NCBI GenBank assembly: GCA_945957605.1
Contig: CAMFLR010000008.1
Coordinates: 186,001-250,000, forward strand
DNA: 64,000 bases
Direction: 5' to 3'
DNA from: an uncultured Isosphaeraceae bacterium
Lineage (GTDB): Bacteria; Planctomycetota; Planctomycetia; Isosphaerales; Isosphaeraceae
Shown one piece after another: positions 41,439 to 50,577 of this stretch. Both the position numbers and the translations under genes were made by a program. The notes beneath the pieces were generated by a model. The model was not told where the DNA came from, searched no databases, and saw only the letters and a list, made by a program, of their open reading frames with translations. Every line of letters starts with the position of its first letter. The stretch's first letter is position 1.

Positions 41439-43268
41439 ATGGGATACAAAACGCTCGCGGCGGCGGTGGCCGACCTGGAAAAAACGAGGCAACTTCGCGT
41501 CGTCGATGTCGAGATCGACGCACGACTCGAAGCAGCCGCCATTCAGCGAAGAGTCTACCAGAGCGGCGGCCCGGCAATCCTATTTCGGCGGGTGAAGGGA
41601 ACAGCTTTTCCCATGCTCGCCAACCTGTTTGGCACGGACGCGCGAACGCGTTTCCTGTTTCGCGACACCCTCGACGCCGTGAGAAAACTCGTTGAGCTGA
41701 AGGTGAAACCGCCTGCGGCCCTGCGAAATCCTTTTCGTTACGCGGGTGTCCCCTTCACGGCCCTACATCTGCTGCCGAAACGGGTGCGAAGCGGCCCGAT
41801 TCTGGCACATCGCACTTCTCTCAGCGCATTGCCGCAGCTCGTGAGCTGGCCGCGTGATGGCGGTCCGTTTATCACGCTTCCTCAGGTTTATACCGAAGAT
41901 CCCGACAAGCCTGGCCTCGCCAAATCAAACCTCGGAATGTACCGCGTTCAACTCGCGGGAAACCAGTACGAGACCGATCGGGAAGTTGGCCTGCACTATC
42001 AAATTCATCGTGGAATTGGTGTTCACCACGCACGCGCGATTGCTCGGAATGAACGACTGCGCGTGAATATTTTTGTGGGTGGACCGCCCGCGATGACGGT
42101 CGCCGCCGTCATGCCGCTTCCTGAAGGTTTGCCGGAACTAAGCTTCGCCGGCGCGCTCGCGGGCCATCGAATTGCAATGGTCACGCCCGCAGATCCCGCG
42201 AATGCACTCCCCATTCCTGCCGAGGCCGATTTCGCGATTTGCGGAACGATCGATCCAAATCAGACAAAGCCGGAAGGGCCATTCGGCGATCATCTGGGCT
42301 ATTACAGCCTGATCCACGAGTTTCCGTACCTCAAGGTCGATGCGGTGTATCACCGACCCGGCGCGATTTGGCCGTTCACTTCGGTCGGGCGTCCGCCGCA
42401 GGAAGATACGTCGTTCGGCAATTTGATCCACGAGCTGACCGGCCCGCTTGTTCCTACGGTCTTGCCCGGAGTGAAGGCGGTGCACGCGGTCGACGCCGCG
42501 GGAGTTCATCCCCTTTTGCTTGCGATTGGCAGCGAACGTTATGTGCCTTACGCAACGAAACGAACACCTCAAGAATTGCTCACCCAAGGCAATGCGATTC
42601 TGGGCCAGGGGCAAATGTCGCTGGCGAAGTATCTGTTCATCATTGCTGAGCAGGATGCGCCCGAGCTTGATATTCACGACATCGCGGGATTCGTAAAGCA
42701 TGTGCTCGAACGCGTCGATTGGTCGAACGACCTCCACTTCCAGACGCGTACCACGATCGACACGCTAGACTATTCGGGAACGGGGCTGAACTCGGGTTCA
42801 AAGGTCGTGATTGCCACGGCCGGACCGAAGCGGCGGGAACTCGCAACCGAGATGCCTGCGAACGTCCATTTACCCGAGGGTTTCTCACGCCCACGGATCG
42901 CACTGCCGGGCGTTCTCGCGATTGAAGCTCCAACCTTTGGTCGCGCGAGTCGCGAACGATTTGTGCGATTCGATGAGGCAAATATTCCCGATAGCATTCC
43001 GCTGGTCGTGCTCGTCGACGATGCTGAATTCGCATCGGCGAATCTTCGCAACTGGCTCTGGGTGACGTTCACTCGTTCGAATCCCGCCGCTGATATTGAC
43101 GGATTCAAAGCGAGCATCGACGACAAACACTGGGGCTGTGCGGGACCGCTCGTCATCGACGCGCGAATCAAGCCACATCACGCCTGGCCTTTGGAAGACG
43201 ATCCCGAAATCGAACGCCGGGTCGATGCGCTCGCCGCACCGGGTGGGCCGCTGCACGGAGTTTATTGA
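41439..43268 (+). CDS. ubiD: UbiD-family decarboxylase (prenylated-FMN dependent)
   Basis: 609 residues. Family blocks: PAILFRRVKGTAFPMLANLF, GMYRVQLAGNQYETDREVGL, HYQIHRGIGVHHARAIARNE, DPNQTKPEGPFGDHLGYYSL with the E-x-P-F-G-D-H active-site phrase, and SVGRPPQEDTSFGNLI. These enzymes decarboxylate aromatic or alpha,beta-unsaturated acids using the cofactor made by UbiX. Near the ubiE-ubiX-ubiA genes it probably serves menaquinone synthesis. Its end overlaps the convergent amidohydrolase stop by 7 bases. No ribosome-binding site precedes the ATG. Confidence 0.93.
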   Translation: MGYKTLAAAVADLEKTRQLRVVDVEIDARLEAAAIQRRVYQSGGPAILFRRVKGTAFPMLANLFGTDARTRFLFRDTLDAVRKLVELKVKPPAALRNPFRYAGVPFTALHLLPKRVRSGPILAHRTSLSALPQLVSWPRDGGPFITLPQVYTEDPDKPGLAKSNLGMYRVQLAGNQYETDREVGLHYQIHRGIGVHHARAIARNERLRVNIFVGGPPAMTVAAVMPLPEGLPELSFAGALAGHRIAMVTPADPANALPIPAEADFAICGTIDPNQTKPEGPFGDHLGYYSLIHEFPYLKVDAVYHRPGAIWPFTSVGRPPQEDTSFGNLIHELTGPLVPTVLPGVKAVHAVDAAGVHPLLLAIGSERYVPYATKRTPQELLTQGNAILGQGQMSLAKYLFIIAEQDAPELDIHDIAGFVKHVLERVDWSNDLHFQTRTTIDTLDYSGTGLNSGSKVVIATAGPKRRELATEMPANVHLPEGFSRPRIALPGVLAIEAPTFGRASRERFVRFDEANIPDSIPLVVLVDDAEFASANLRNWLWVTFTRSNPAADIDGFKASIDDKHWGCAGPLVIDARIKPHHAWPLEDDPEIERRVDALAAPGGPLHGVY

Positions 43269-45010
43269 GCCGCGCGATAAACTGTTTTGCCGGCGACGAT
43301 CGTACGTAGCACTTTCATGTTGCGCAAGGCGTCGTCGGTGCAATAGAGTGGGTCGTCGCTGACGACGATCAAATCGGCAAGCTTGCCTGGTTCAATTGTT
43401 CCTTTGAACAAATCTTCTGAATGCAGCTTTGCATTGTTGATCGTATAAAATCGAAGTGCTTCGAGTCGGGTCAAGCTCTGGTCGATGTTTAGCACCCCTG
43501 CCCCTTCGGTTTTCCGCGTGACGGCGACGTAAATCCCGAGCCACGGATCCCAGGGATTGGTGGCTTCAATCGCGTCGAGACGGATCATGTGATCGCTGCC
43601 GCCGCCGATCGTTAGCCCCGCGTCGAGCCACTTGCGGTAAGGATGAAACCACTGCATCCGCTCGGGGCCGAGCAGTTTCATCAAGGTCCGCGTATCTTTC
43701 CAGATCCAGGCGGGTTGCAGGTCGGCACCGACGCCAAGCTCGCGGCAGATTCGCAGGTTTTGGGCCGATGTGAAGTTCGCGTGGGTGATCATCCACCGGC
43801 GACCTTTTATTCCCACTGCGCGATCGGCGTGCTGATAGGCCTTGAGCAACTCGTCCATCGCCCCTTCACCGGCGACATGTGCCGTCATCGCCCAGCCGCG
43901 CCGGGCGACTTCTTCGGCGAGGATCGCCAGCGGTTCGGGCTGAACGAATAACAGGCCGCGATATTCGGGCTCGGTGATTTGATAGGCCGGGCCGACTCCC
44001 CACGGCGTCCGCATGTAGGCCGTGCCGTTGAGCATGCCGCCGTCGAGAAAGATTTTTAGAGGGCCGATTCGCACCCAGTGGTCGCCCACGCCGGTCGGTC
44101 CATTAGGCTCTTTCTTGACACCATCGCCTTCCAGTTTGCGCAGGCCCTCAGCCATTGCGGCGCGGTCGCCGGACGGGCTATCGAGAACGCGCGTCGCGTT
44201 CACTCGCAGCGTCAGGCGGCTCTCATCGCGCATTTTGCGATAAATTTCGATCGCCTTGTCGCTGGCGGCGCGGTCGGCGATGCTCGTGATCCCTCGCGCG
44301 TTGTAGCGGCCGAACAGGTCGCGCACGCGCTGCTCGTCGGCCGGGCCGTCGTCGGCCGAAGTGAAGTTCGGCAGACCTTTCAGCACTGAATACGCGTTGC
44401 GAATCATGCCGGTCGCCTCGCCGGTTTTCGGGTCGCGCACGACGCGTCCGGCGGGCGGATCGACAGTTGCTTTCGTCACGCCTGAGATTTCGAGCGCCTT
44501 CGTGTTGACCATTCCGGCCGGCCCAGCCTGATGCAGCACGGGATGGTCGGGCGCGATGGCATCGAGTTCGGCACGAGTGGGAAATCGGCTCTCGTCGAGC
44601 CGAGTTGGGAAGGCGTAGCGGACGACAATCCACGTCCCTTTGGGCTGAACTTTCACACGTTCGACGATGTAGGCCTTGATGTCGTTGAGCGAACGATAAG
44701 CGGGAATCGCGTGATCCTTTTCGCTCGTCGCTGCGCCCAGGGGATGAACGTGGCTGTCGTAAAGCCCCGGTAGGACCGCCTTGCCTGCCGCGTCGATGCG
44801 CTCGGTTTTCTCGCCGGCAAGTGCGAGCGCTTCGGCATTCGTGCCGACTAGCAAGATTCGCCCGTCGCGCAGCGCCACGGCTTCGGCCACGCGATCCTGT
44901 GCGTCGAGCGTAATTACGCGCGCGTTCACAATGATCACATCGGCCGCGGGTCGTGCGGATTGAGGCGCGGCGAGTGCGAGCAGCAGCGGGATGATCGCCT
45001 GGATCGTCAT
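43262..45010 (-). CDS. Exported amidohydrolase (YtcJ-like, amidohydrolase family 3)
   Basis: About 582 residues. Signal peptide MTIQAIIPLLLALAAPQSAR. VIIVNARVITLDAQDRVAEA, the metal motif GLYDSHVHPLG, later MTAHVAGEGAM, ITHANF and GGGSDHMIRLD provide the ligands; LRFYTINNAKLHSEDLFKGT and KLADLIVVSDDP close the family pattern. GGAAGG precedes the ATG; a GTG three codons earlier is an alternative. Zn-dependent hydrolysis of an amide or cyclic bond is known for relatives; substrate unknown. Confidence 0.9.
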   Translation of the reverse strand: MTIQAIIPLLLALAAPQSARPAADVIIVNARVITLDAQDRVAEAVALRDGRILLVGTNAEALALAGEKTERIDAAGKAVLPGLYDSHVHPLGAATSEKDHAIPAYRSLNDIKAYIVERVKVQPKGTWIVVRYAFPTRLDESRFPTRAELDAIAPDHPVLHQAGPAGMVNTKALEISGVTKATVDPPAGRVVRDPKTGEATGMIRNAYSVLKGLPNFTSADDGPADEQRVRDLFGRYNARGITSIADRAASDKAIEIYRKMRDESRLTLRVNATRVLDSPSGDRAAMAEGLRKLEGDGVKKEPNGPTGVGDHWVRIGPLKIFLDGGMLNGTAYMRTPWGVGPAYQITEPEYRGLLFVQPEPLAILAEEVARRGWAMTAHVAGEGAMDELLKAYQHADRAVGIKGRRWMITHANFTSAQNLRICRELGVGADLQPAWIWKDTRTLMKLLGPERMQWFHPYRKWLDAGLTIGGGSDHMIRLDAIEATNPWDPWLGIYVAVTRKTEGAGVLNIDQSLTRLEALRFYTINNAKLHSEDLFKGTIEPGKLADLIVVSDDPLYCTDDALRNMKVLRTIVAGKTVYRAAQ

Positions 45011-45093
45011 GGCGGGCACCTTCCGGAGGAGGAGTCGCAGGAGAGGTGCGAGAGTAATTCAACCCGCGCCTGCGAGCAACGACCGAGGGGAAA

Positions 45094-45741
45094 TCAGTCG
45101 AACGCCCCTTCGGCGAGCAGGCGATCGAGTCCGACTCGCAGTTGAGCGAATGCTCGGGCACGATGGCTGAGTTGTGCCTTCACGAGCGGAGGAAGCTCGC
45201 CGAATGTCTTGTGATATTCCGGGATCAGGAACATCGGGTCGTAGCCGAATCCGCCTGGCCCGCGAAGCTCGCGCGTCAGCATTCCACGGCAAGCGCCCGC
45301 CGCTTCGAGGCGGATTTTTCCCGTGGGATCGGCGAGCGCGAGCGTGCAAATGAACGCCGCGCCTCGTTTTTCATCGGGCACGTTGCGCGTGTTTTCGAGC
45401 ACGAGCTGGTTGTTTGCATCGTCGTCGCCGTGCGAACCCGCATATCGCGCAGAAAATACGCCGGGCGCTCCGCCAAGAGCGTCGACGGCCAGCCCGGAAT
45501 CGTCGGCGACGGTCCAGTGGCCTGTCGCCTGCGCGACTTCCGATGCCTTCTTGCGCGCATTGCCGGCGAAGTCCGGGGCGTCTTCGACAACGTCAGGCAG
45601 GTCGGGCCAGGCGTCGAGCGTGCGGACGACGAGCGACGTGAGCCGTGGGTGATTTTCCCACGGAGGTGCGATCAGTTGCTCGATCTCCTTGCCTTTTTTG
45701 ACGTTGCGCGTGCCGACAAGGAGCGTGTAAGGTCCGGACAT
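45094..45741 (-). CDS. rdgB: Non-canonical purine NTP pyrophosphatase (RdgB/HAM1 family)
   Basis: 215 residues. LLVGTRNVKKGKEIEQLI starts the fold; TVADDSGLAVDALGGAPGVF and GPGGFGYDPMFLIPEYHKTF carry the substrate and metal residues; LSHRARAF is the C-terminal motif. It removes ITP/XTP/dITP from the nucleotide pool. Its ATG lies one base after the T-tract of a hairpin, and the apparent ribosome-binding site GGAGAGG is in that hairpin's 3' arm, so expression may depend on hairpin opening or read-through. Confidence 0.95.
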   Translation of the reverse strand: MSGPYTLLVGTRNVKKGKEIEQLIAPPWENHPRLTSLVVRTLDAWPDLPDVVEDAPDFAGNARKKASEVAQATGHWTVADDSGLAVDALGGAPGVFSARYAGSHGDDDANNQLVLENTRNVPDEKRGAAFICTLALADPTGKIRLEAAGACRGMLTRELRGPGGFGYDPMFLIPEYHKTFGELPPLVKAQLSHRARAFAQLRVGLDRLLAEGAFD

Positions 45742-45742
45742 G

Positions 45743-45777
45743 AAAAAAGGGCCTCTCCAATCGGGTTGGAAAGGCCC
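45743..45777 (-). terminator. Intrinsic terminator-like hairpin directly upstream of rdgB
   Basis: On the minus strand GGGCCTTTCCAA, a 5-base loop and TTGGAGAGGCCC pair at 11 of 12 positions and are followed by six Ts, then C and the rdgB ATG. It lies 43 bases after the stop of the upstream minus-strand gene and would end its message. The 3' arm includes GGAGAGG. Confidence 0.85.
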
Positions 45778-45820
45778 TAGTGTGCGTGCGCGAGACGCTT
45801 CGTTTCAAGGTTGAAGCGAA

Positions 45821-47005
45821 TTATCGCACTTTGATTTGCGTGAGGTCGGTCAGAGCCGTCGCAGGAACGACCATCACGTCCGCCACCTTGGCGTTGTTCA
45901 GGTATCCTGCCATGTACTTCATGAAGTTGTGCAACTTCACGGCGTTCGGGTCGTTGGATGCGTTGAACGAGCCAATGAAGACGCGGCTCGACGTGCGGTC
46001 GTGATAGACATACGGCACGTAACCAGCCTGCATCACGCTCTTGTCTTTGCTCAACGAATCGGCAAGTTTCTCAGCGTCTTCGTGCGCGGTTTTGAGCGGG
46101 CTGTGCGTCAGCGACAGCATGCTCTGGTTCTTGCCGCTGATCGCCTTGGCGTCGCCGAGGTCGGCTCGTCCCGCGAATTCGGCGATTTGCAGCGAATAAC
46201 GGCCGGGGCACTGGTAGATGCTGTGGTGGCCCTGGTTCATGTGGGTCACGAATGCATCCGGCTTGCGCGGGAAGAGGGTTTCAGCGGGAGCGTACGGATT
46301 CGTCGTACGGATCGCCCGGCGCAGGCCCTTGATCTTGAGCGCGTTCGTAGGATGCCAGTCCGGCAGGTATTCCATGCAGTCGGGACGCAGCCCTTTGACC
46401 TTGTGCAGCAGCTTTTCCGAGTCGTCTTCAGACTTCTCGTCGCCGACGAGCACAGCAGCTTCGTCCTTAACTCGCTCGATGTCCGGGAACATGAGCTCAG
46501 GGCGATTGATGCCCTTATTTGCCGTCGGAGGAAGCCCGCGGATCAAGCTCCGCATCGGGAAATCCTTGGGCCGGAGGACGTAGGCCGGCAGGCGATAGTG
46601 GCTTCGCAACTCCATCGCCAGAGCCTGGGCCGACTTCTCGGCATAAGGCCCCTTGAAAGTGTGCGCCAGCACCATGAACGGGCCGGCTTCCTGCGTCAGC
46701 AGGTACGGCTCGATTGGTTCGGCCGGCAGCGGGAACTTGGGCGGCGGCAGGTCTTTGGGATTGACCGGCTCGGGGATGACAACGTTCGTCCGCGCGAGGT
46801 TGGGGTCCTTCGCGGCGGCAGCCTGGTTCGTCATCGACGCCGCGGTTGCGCTGCTGCTCTCCGCGCCCTGAGCAGGCGGAACCGCGCTAGCGGGCGCCGA
46901 ACGTGGCTTTGCGCCGCCTAGGCGTCCTAAGAACTGGGCTTCACTGGTAGCGGTCGCGCCAAGCGCGATGGCCACGGCCGTCATGGCGGTGAAGGTCTTC
47001 TTCAT
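45821..47005 (-). CDS. Exported hypothetical protein
   Basis: About 394 residues. Signal peptide MKKTFTAMTAVAIALGATAT, then a low-complexity Ala/Ser/Pro linker to about residue 75. A folded region follows (EPYLLTQEAGPFMVLAHTFK; YAEKSAQALAMELRSHYRLP; MQAGYVPYVYHDRTSSRVFI). The phrases resemble a SPOR-like arrangement repeated twice, but I do not assign it. GGGGG lies upstream of the ATG. Planctomycete-type secreted protein of unknown role; followed by a terminator hairpin. Confidence 0.75.
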   Translation of the reverse strand: MKKTFTAMTAVAIALGATATSEAQFLGRLGGAKPRSAPASAVPPAQGAESSSATAASMTNQAAAAKDPNLARTNVVIPEPVNPKDLPPPKFPLPAEPIEPYLLTQEAGPFMVLAHTFKGPYAEKSAQALAMELRSHYRLPAYVLRPKDFPMRSLIRGLPPTANKGINRPELMFPDIERVKDEAAVLVGDEKSEDDSEKLLHKVKGLRPDCMEYLPDWHPTNALKIKGLRRAIRTTNPYAPAETLFPRKPDAFVTHMNQGHHSIYQCPGRYSLQIAEFAGRADLGDAKAISGKNQSMLSLTHSPLKTAHEDAEKLADSLSKDKSVMQAGYVPYVYHDRTSSRVFIGSFNASNDPNAVKLHNFMKYMAGYLNNAKVADVMVVPATALTDLTQIKVR

Positions 47006-47191
47006 TAGGCGATCCCCCGTCCTTGTTGGGTCGCGTTTTTGATCGAGCAATCAACCCGTCGAGAGACGCCCGATATCCTTTCGAGCATTTTCCCTCGACA
47101 ATCGGCCGGAAACCTATCAGAAACCGCAAAATCGGCCTAGACCGAAATTCTTGAGATTTCGACAAGCTTGAAGTTGTTTGCCAATCAACAA

Positions 47192-48007
47192 TTACGGCAA
47201 GCGTTCGATCGCCTGCCGAATAAATGCCGCGTGAACAACAGTCGATAGTCCCAGCCGGTGACGGATTTTCTGGTGCCCGTAAAGCGTATTGAGATCCTCA
47301 TCGATAAACCGTTGCGCAGTGATGAGTCCCAGAATCAGGTCGGTGTTGCGCGCAGGTTTGCTTGGATCTGTGGCGGCAATTGTCTTGCTCAAGAACACTG
47401 GGCCGCCCGAATCGCCTTCAAAGATGTTCGCCGAAATCAAAAGTGCGCCGGTTCGTTCGGTCGGAAGGATTGGAAATCCGGCGATCGGCCCGTTGCGCAG
47501 GATGGGAAATCCGGCGTCGTTCGACTCGTTCCGGTGCGGATATCCCAGCGCATTAACGACGTCGCCGGGATGAATCTTCGCCGCCTTGAGGAATTCGTCG
47601 GTCGCGAGCAGGTCGATGGAAACTTTGGGCAGATCCGCGGCATTCGGCGGGCCGACGGACATTACCGCGATATCTTGCGTAGGATGGCGCGTCCAGAGCG
47701 GTTGGCCGTTCTTGCGAATCATCAGGCGGGTTGCAAGCTTGCGGTAGCCGTCGGCGTTGATTTCGCGGAAGTAGACGGTTGTTTCGGCAGCCGGGGTCGA
47801 TTCAAAAACGTGCGCTGCTGTCACCAGAATGAACCGGTTCGGCTCGTTCTGGTGCAGCAAGAAACCGGTCGCCGTCGACTTTTCCTGGGCGATTTTCACT
47901 GTCGCACGCATCATTTGCGTGGCAAGGTCGGGTGTATCCTGGCCGAACGTCGCGCGACAGAAAAGGCAGAGAAGAAGGCCAACGGCGGCGGTACATCTGC
48001 GCGTCAT
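47192..48007 (-). CDS. Exported trypsin-like serine protease
   Basis: About 271 residues. Signal peptide MTRRCTAAVGLLLCLFCRAT. The chymotrypsin-fold triad is visible: His in LVTAAHVFES, Asp in HPTQDIAVMS and Ser in EGDSGGPVF. No PDZ domain follows. An in-frame start 11 codons earlier is possible. It likely acts on envelope proteins, though targets are unknown. It follows RNase PH on the same strand but with 58 bases between. Confidence 0.85.
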   Translation of the reverse strand: MTRRCTAAVGLLLCLFCRATFGQDTPDLATQMMRATVKIAQEKSTATGFLLHQNEPNRFILVTAAHVFESTPAAETTVYFREINADGYRKLATRLMIRKNGQPLWTRHPTQDIAVMSVGPPNAADLPKVSIDLLATDEFLKAAKIHPGDVVNALGYPHRNESNDAGFPILRNGPIAGFPILPTERTGALLISANIFEGDSGGPVFLSKTIAATDPSKPARNTDLILGLITAQRFIDEDLNTLYGHQKIRHRLGLSTVVHAAFIRQAIERLP

Positions 48008-48065
48008 GAGCAATCTCGAGGTGGCATGGAGCAATTGCATGAGTACGAGATTCTATTGAAATGCG

Positions 48066-48773
48066 TCAAAACGGCCAGTCCTCGCCCAAAGTCTCTTTTT
48101 GCAGGCTTGTCAGCGTATCCAGGCCGTATTCGGCAAGATCCATCAACTCGGTAAGCTGACCGCGAGAAAACGTCCCCCCCTCGCCGGTCCCTTGCACTTC
48201 GACCAACCCCCCGCCGCCCAGTCGTACGACGTTAAAGTCAACGTCCGCGCGCGAATCTTCAACGTAATCGAGGTCGAGCACCGGGGTGCCGTTGACGATC
48301 CCCACGCTGATCGCCGCGATGCTATCACGCAGAACGAGTCTCGGATCGGGAAACCGCGACTTGACCGCATCGACAACGGCAATGAGCGCACCCGAGATTG
48401 CCGCCGTGCGAGTTCCGCCGTCGGCTTCGATGACGTCGGCGTCGACGTGGATGGTGATCGGCCCCATCGCTTTGGTGTCGACGATCGCGCGGAGCGACCG
48501 GCCGATCAATCGCTGGATTTCGGTGGAGCGGCCGTCGACCTTGCGATCCTTGCGCTGGGGGGTGCTGCCGGGGAGCATTGAGTACTCAGCAGTGAGCCAG
48601 CCGACGTTTTTTCCTTCGAGAAACGGCGGGACCTTTTCCGAGACCTGCGCCGTGACGAGCACGGTCGTGCCGCCGGCGCGATAGAGCACGCTACCCGCGC
48701 TGTTGCGGACGAAACCGCGTTGCATGCTTATGGGGCGAAGTTGGTTCTGGGCGCGGCCGTCGTGTCGGGACAT
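48066..48773 (-). CDS. rph: Ribonuclease PH
   Basis: 235 residues, standard length. RHDGRAQNQLRPISMQRGFV, the DGRSTEIQRLIGRSLRAIVD catalytic-face phrase, VDADVIEADGGTRTAAISGA with the metal-binding Asp, and DLDYVEDSRADVDFN are all intact. It trims the 3' end of tRNA precursors by phosphorolysis. The start giving MSRHDGRAQNQL is the family start; in-frame sequence upstream does not look like protein. It diverges from the aroDE gene. Confidence 0.95.
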   Translation of the reverse strand: MSRHDGRAQNQLRPISMQRGFVRNSAGSVLYRAGGTTVLVTAQVSEKVPPFLEGKNVGWLTAEYSMLPGSTPQRKDRKVDGRSTEIQRLIGRSLRAIVDTKAMGPITIHVDADVIEADGGTRTAAISGALIAVVDAVKSRFPDPRLVLRDSIAAISVGIVNGTPVLDLDYVEDSRADVDFNVVRLGGGGLVEVQGTGEGGTFSRGQLTELMDLAEYGLDTLTSLQKETLGEDWPF

Positions 48774-49083
48774 GGGGAAGAGGTCTCGCGTCGAAGAGAA
48801 ATCGGATATCGGCGTCACGCGATCGGCGACGGGAAACTTTTCGCCGATTGCGGCCCATTGTGGCCAGGGATGTCGTAAAATGGGAGGCAGCGGCGATTCG
48901 TGGCCGCCCCCTTCCGCAAGTCCGACCGGGCATTTAGAATAGGGCACTACGCCCGCCGGGGTCTATCGCGCGGTTCGGCCGATGTGGGGTGATCCTCATC
49001 GCGACGAGGTCCGTCCTCCGTTCAGGTTGAGCCGAAGGCGAGTCAATGCTGGACAAATCTTTCGCATCCCACGGGGTGTGCCG

Positions 49084-50577
49084 ATGATCTGCGTGATTAT
49101 TGGTCGGGGTCGGCATTCTTCGCTGGCCGAAGAGTGGGCGCAAGCGGCTGAAGCCGGTGTCGAGCTTGCGGAGCTGCGCGTCGACTGCTTACGACGCGAT
49201 CCAGACCTCAAACGCATCCTCGAAAAACGGCCGACGAAGTGCGTCTTCACCATTCGCCGAGGCGCCGACGGCGGCCTCTGGCGTGGCAACGAAGAAAAGC
49301 GCGTCCGCCTCCTGCGTGAAGCAATCGCGGCCGGCGTCGACATGATCGACCTCGAGCTCGACGTCGCTCCCAGCATCCCCCGCTTCGGCACTACCAAGCG
49401 CATCGTCAGCTATCACAACCTCAAGCATACCCCCTCCAACCTGGGCGAAATCGCCGAGCAGGCGGTTGCAGCGAAGGCCGATATCGTCAAGATCGCCACG
49501 ATGGCCCACTCGCTCGAGGACGCTTCACGTGTCCTGGCTGTGGCTGCACAATCGAAGGTGCCGACGATCGCCATCGCGATGGGTGAAATCGGCTTCTTCA
49601 CGCGCATTCTCGGCGCGAAATATGGTGCGCCTCACACCTATGCCGGTTTCAATCGCGACCGCAACTTCGCGCCTGGCATGCCGTGGTACTATCAGCTCAA
49701 ACGCGACTATTTCTACGAGCAGATCAACAAAGACACCGAGGTCTACGCCGTCATCGGCGATCCAATCGGCCACAGCCTGAGCCCCGCACTTCACAACTGC
49801 GCGTTCCGCGAGCTCGGCCTGAACAAGGTGCTTGTGCCGATTTTGATTCCCAGCGGCAGCCTGGCGGCTGGTCTTGATGAGCTGAAATGGCTCAATATCA
49901 AGGGTTTCAGCATCACGATTCCGCACAAGGAAGCGATCATCCCTGCGCTGAACAAGTCGGACGGCGCGGTCGAAATGTCGGCCTCGTGCAATACGATGAT
50001 CCCGCATGGCGACGAACGCATCGGCTATAACACCGACTATCGCGCTGCGATGGACTCACTCGAAACAGCGCTTGGTGGCGTGACCGAAGAAGGCGGCGCA
50101 AGCCCGCTATTGAACAAGCAAGTCTTGATTCTTGGCGCCGGTGGCGTGGCACGATCGATCGCCTTCGGCCTCAATCGCCGTGGTGCAGGCGTCACTGTTA
50201 CCAATCGGCACGACGAACGCGCGGGCAAGCTGGCGGAAGAAGTCGGCTGCCGAAGTGTGAACTGGGGGATGCGCGCGGGGACACTCTGCGACGTGCTGAT
50301 CAATTGCACGCCGGTCGGCATGCATCCCAACGTCGACGACACGCCGATGCCTCCCGCCGGCTTCCGTCCCGACCTGCTCGTGATGGACACGGTTTATCAC
50401 CCCGAAAACACGATGTTCCTCAAGCTCGCCCGTGAGCGCGGGGCCAAAACAGTGACGGGCGTCGATATGTTTGTGCGTCAGGCGGCGCATCAGTTCAAAC
50501 TCTATTCGGGTAAGGACGCGCCGATCTCGACAATGGTCGACGTGGTCAAACGCAAACTCGGGCCGACTCGGGAATGA
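49084..50577 (+). CDS. aroDE: Bifunctional 3-dehydroquinate dehydratase (type I)/shikimate dehydrogenase
   Basis: 497 residues, a fusion of two consecutive shikimate-pathway enzymes. Residues about 1-215 are type I AroD: ELRVDCLRRD, VSYHNLKHTPSNLGEIAEQA and the Schiff-base lysine region ADIVKIATMAHS. Residues about 222-497 are AroE: YAVIGDPIGHSLSPALHNCA, NIKGFSITIPHKEAIIPALN, GYNTDYRAAM, the NADPH loop LILGAGGVARSIAFG and TPVGMHPN. The start used (MICVIIGRGR) is the first plausible one. Its stop overlaps aroK as ATGA. Analogous fusions occur in plants and some bacteria. Confidence 0.95.
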   Translation: MICVIIGRGRHSSLAEEWAQAAEAGVELAELRVDCLRRDPDLKRILEKRPTKCVFTIRRGADGGLWRGNEEKRVRLLREAIAAGVDMIDLELDVAPSIPRFGTTKRIVSYHNLKHTPSNLGEIAEQAVAAKADIVKIATMAHSLEDASRVLAVAAQSKVPTIAIAMGEIGFFTRILGAKYGAPHTYAGFNRDRNFAPGMPWYYQLKRDYFYEQINKDTEVYAVIGDPIGHSLSPALHNCAFRELGLNKVLVPILIPSGSLAAGLDELKWLNIKGFSITIPHKEAIIPALNKSDGAVEMSASCNTMIPHGDERIGYNTDYRAAMDSLETALGGVTEEGGASPLLNKQVLILGAGGVARSIAFGLNRRGAGVTVTNRHDERAGKLAEEVGCRSVNWGMRAGTLCDVLINCTPVGMHPNVDDTPMPPAGFRPDLLVMDTVYHPENTMFLKLARERGAKTVTGVDMFVRQAAHQFKLYSGKDAPISTMVDVVKRKLGPTRE

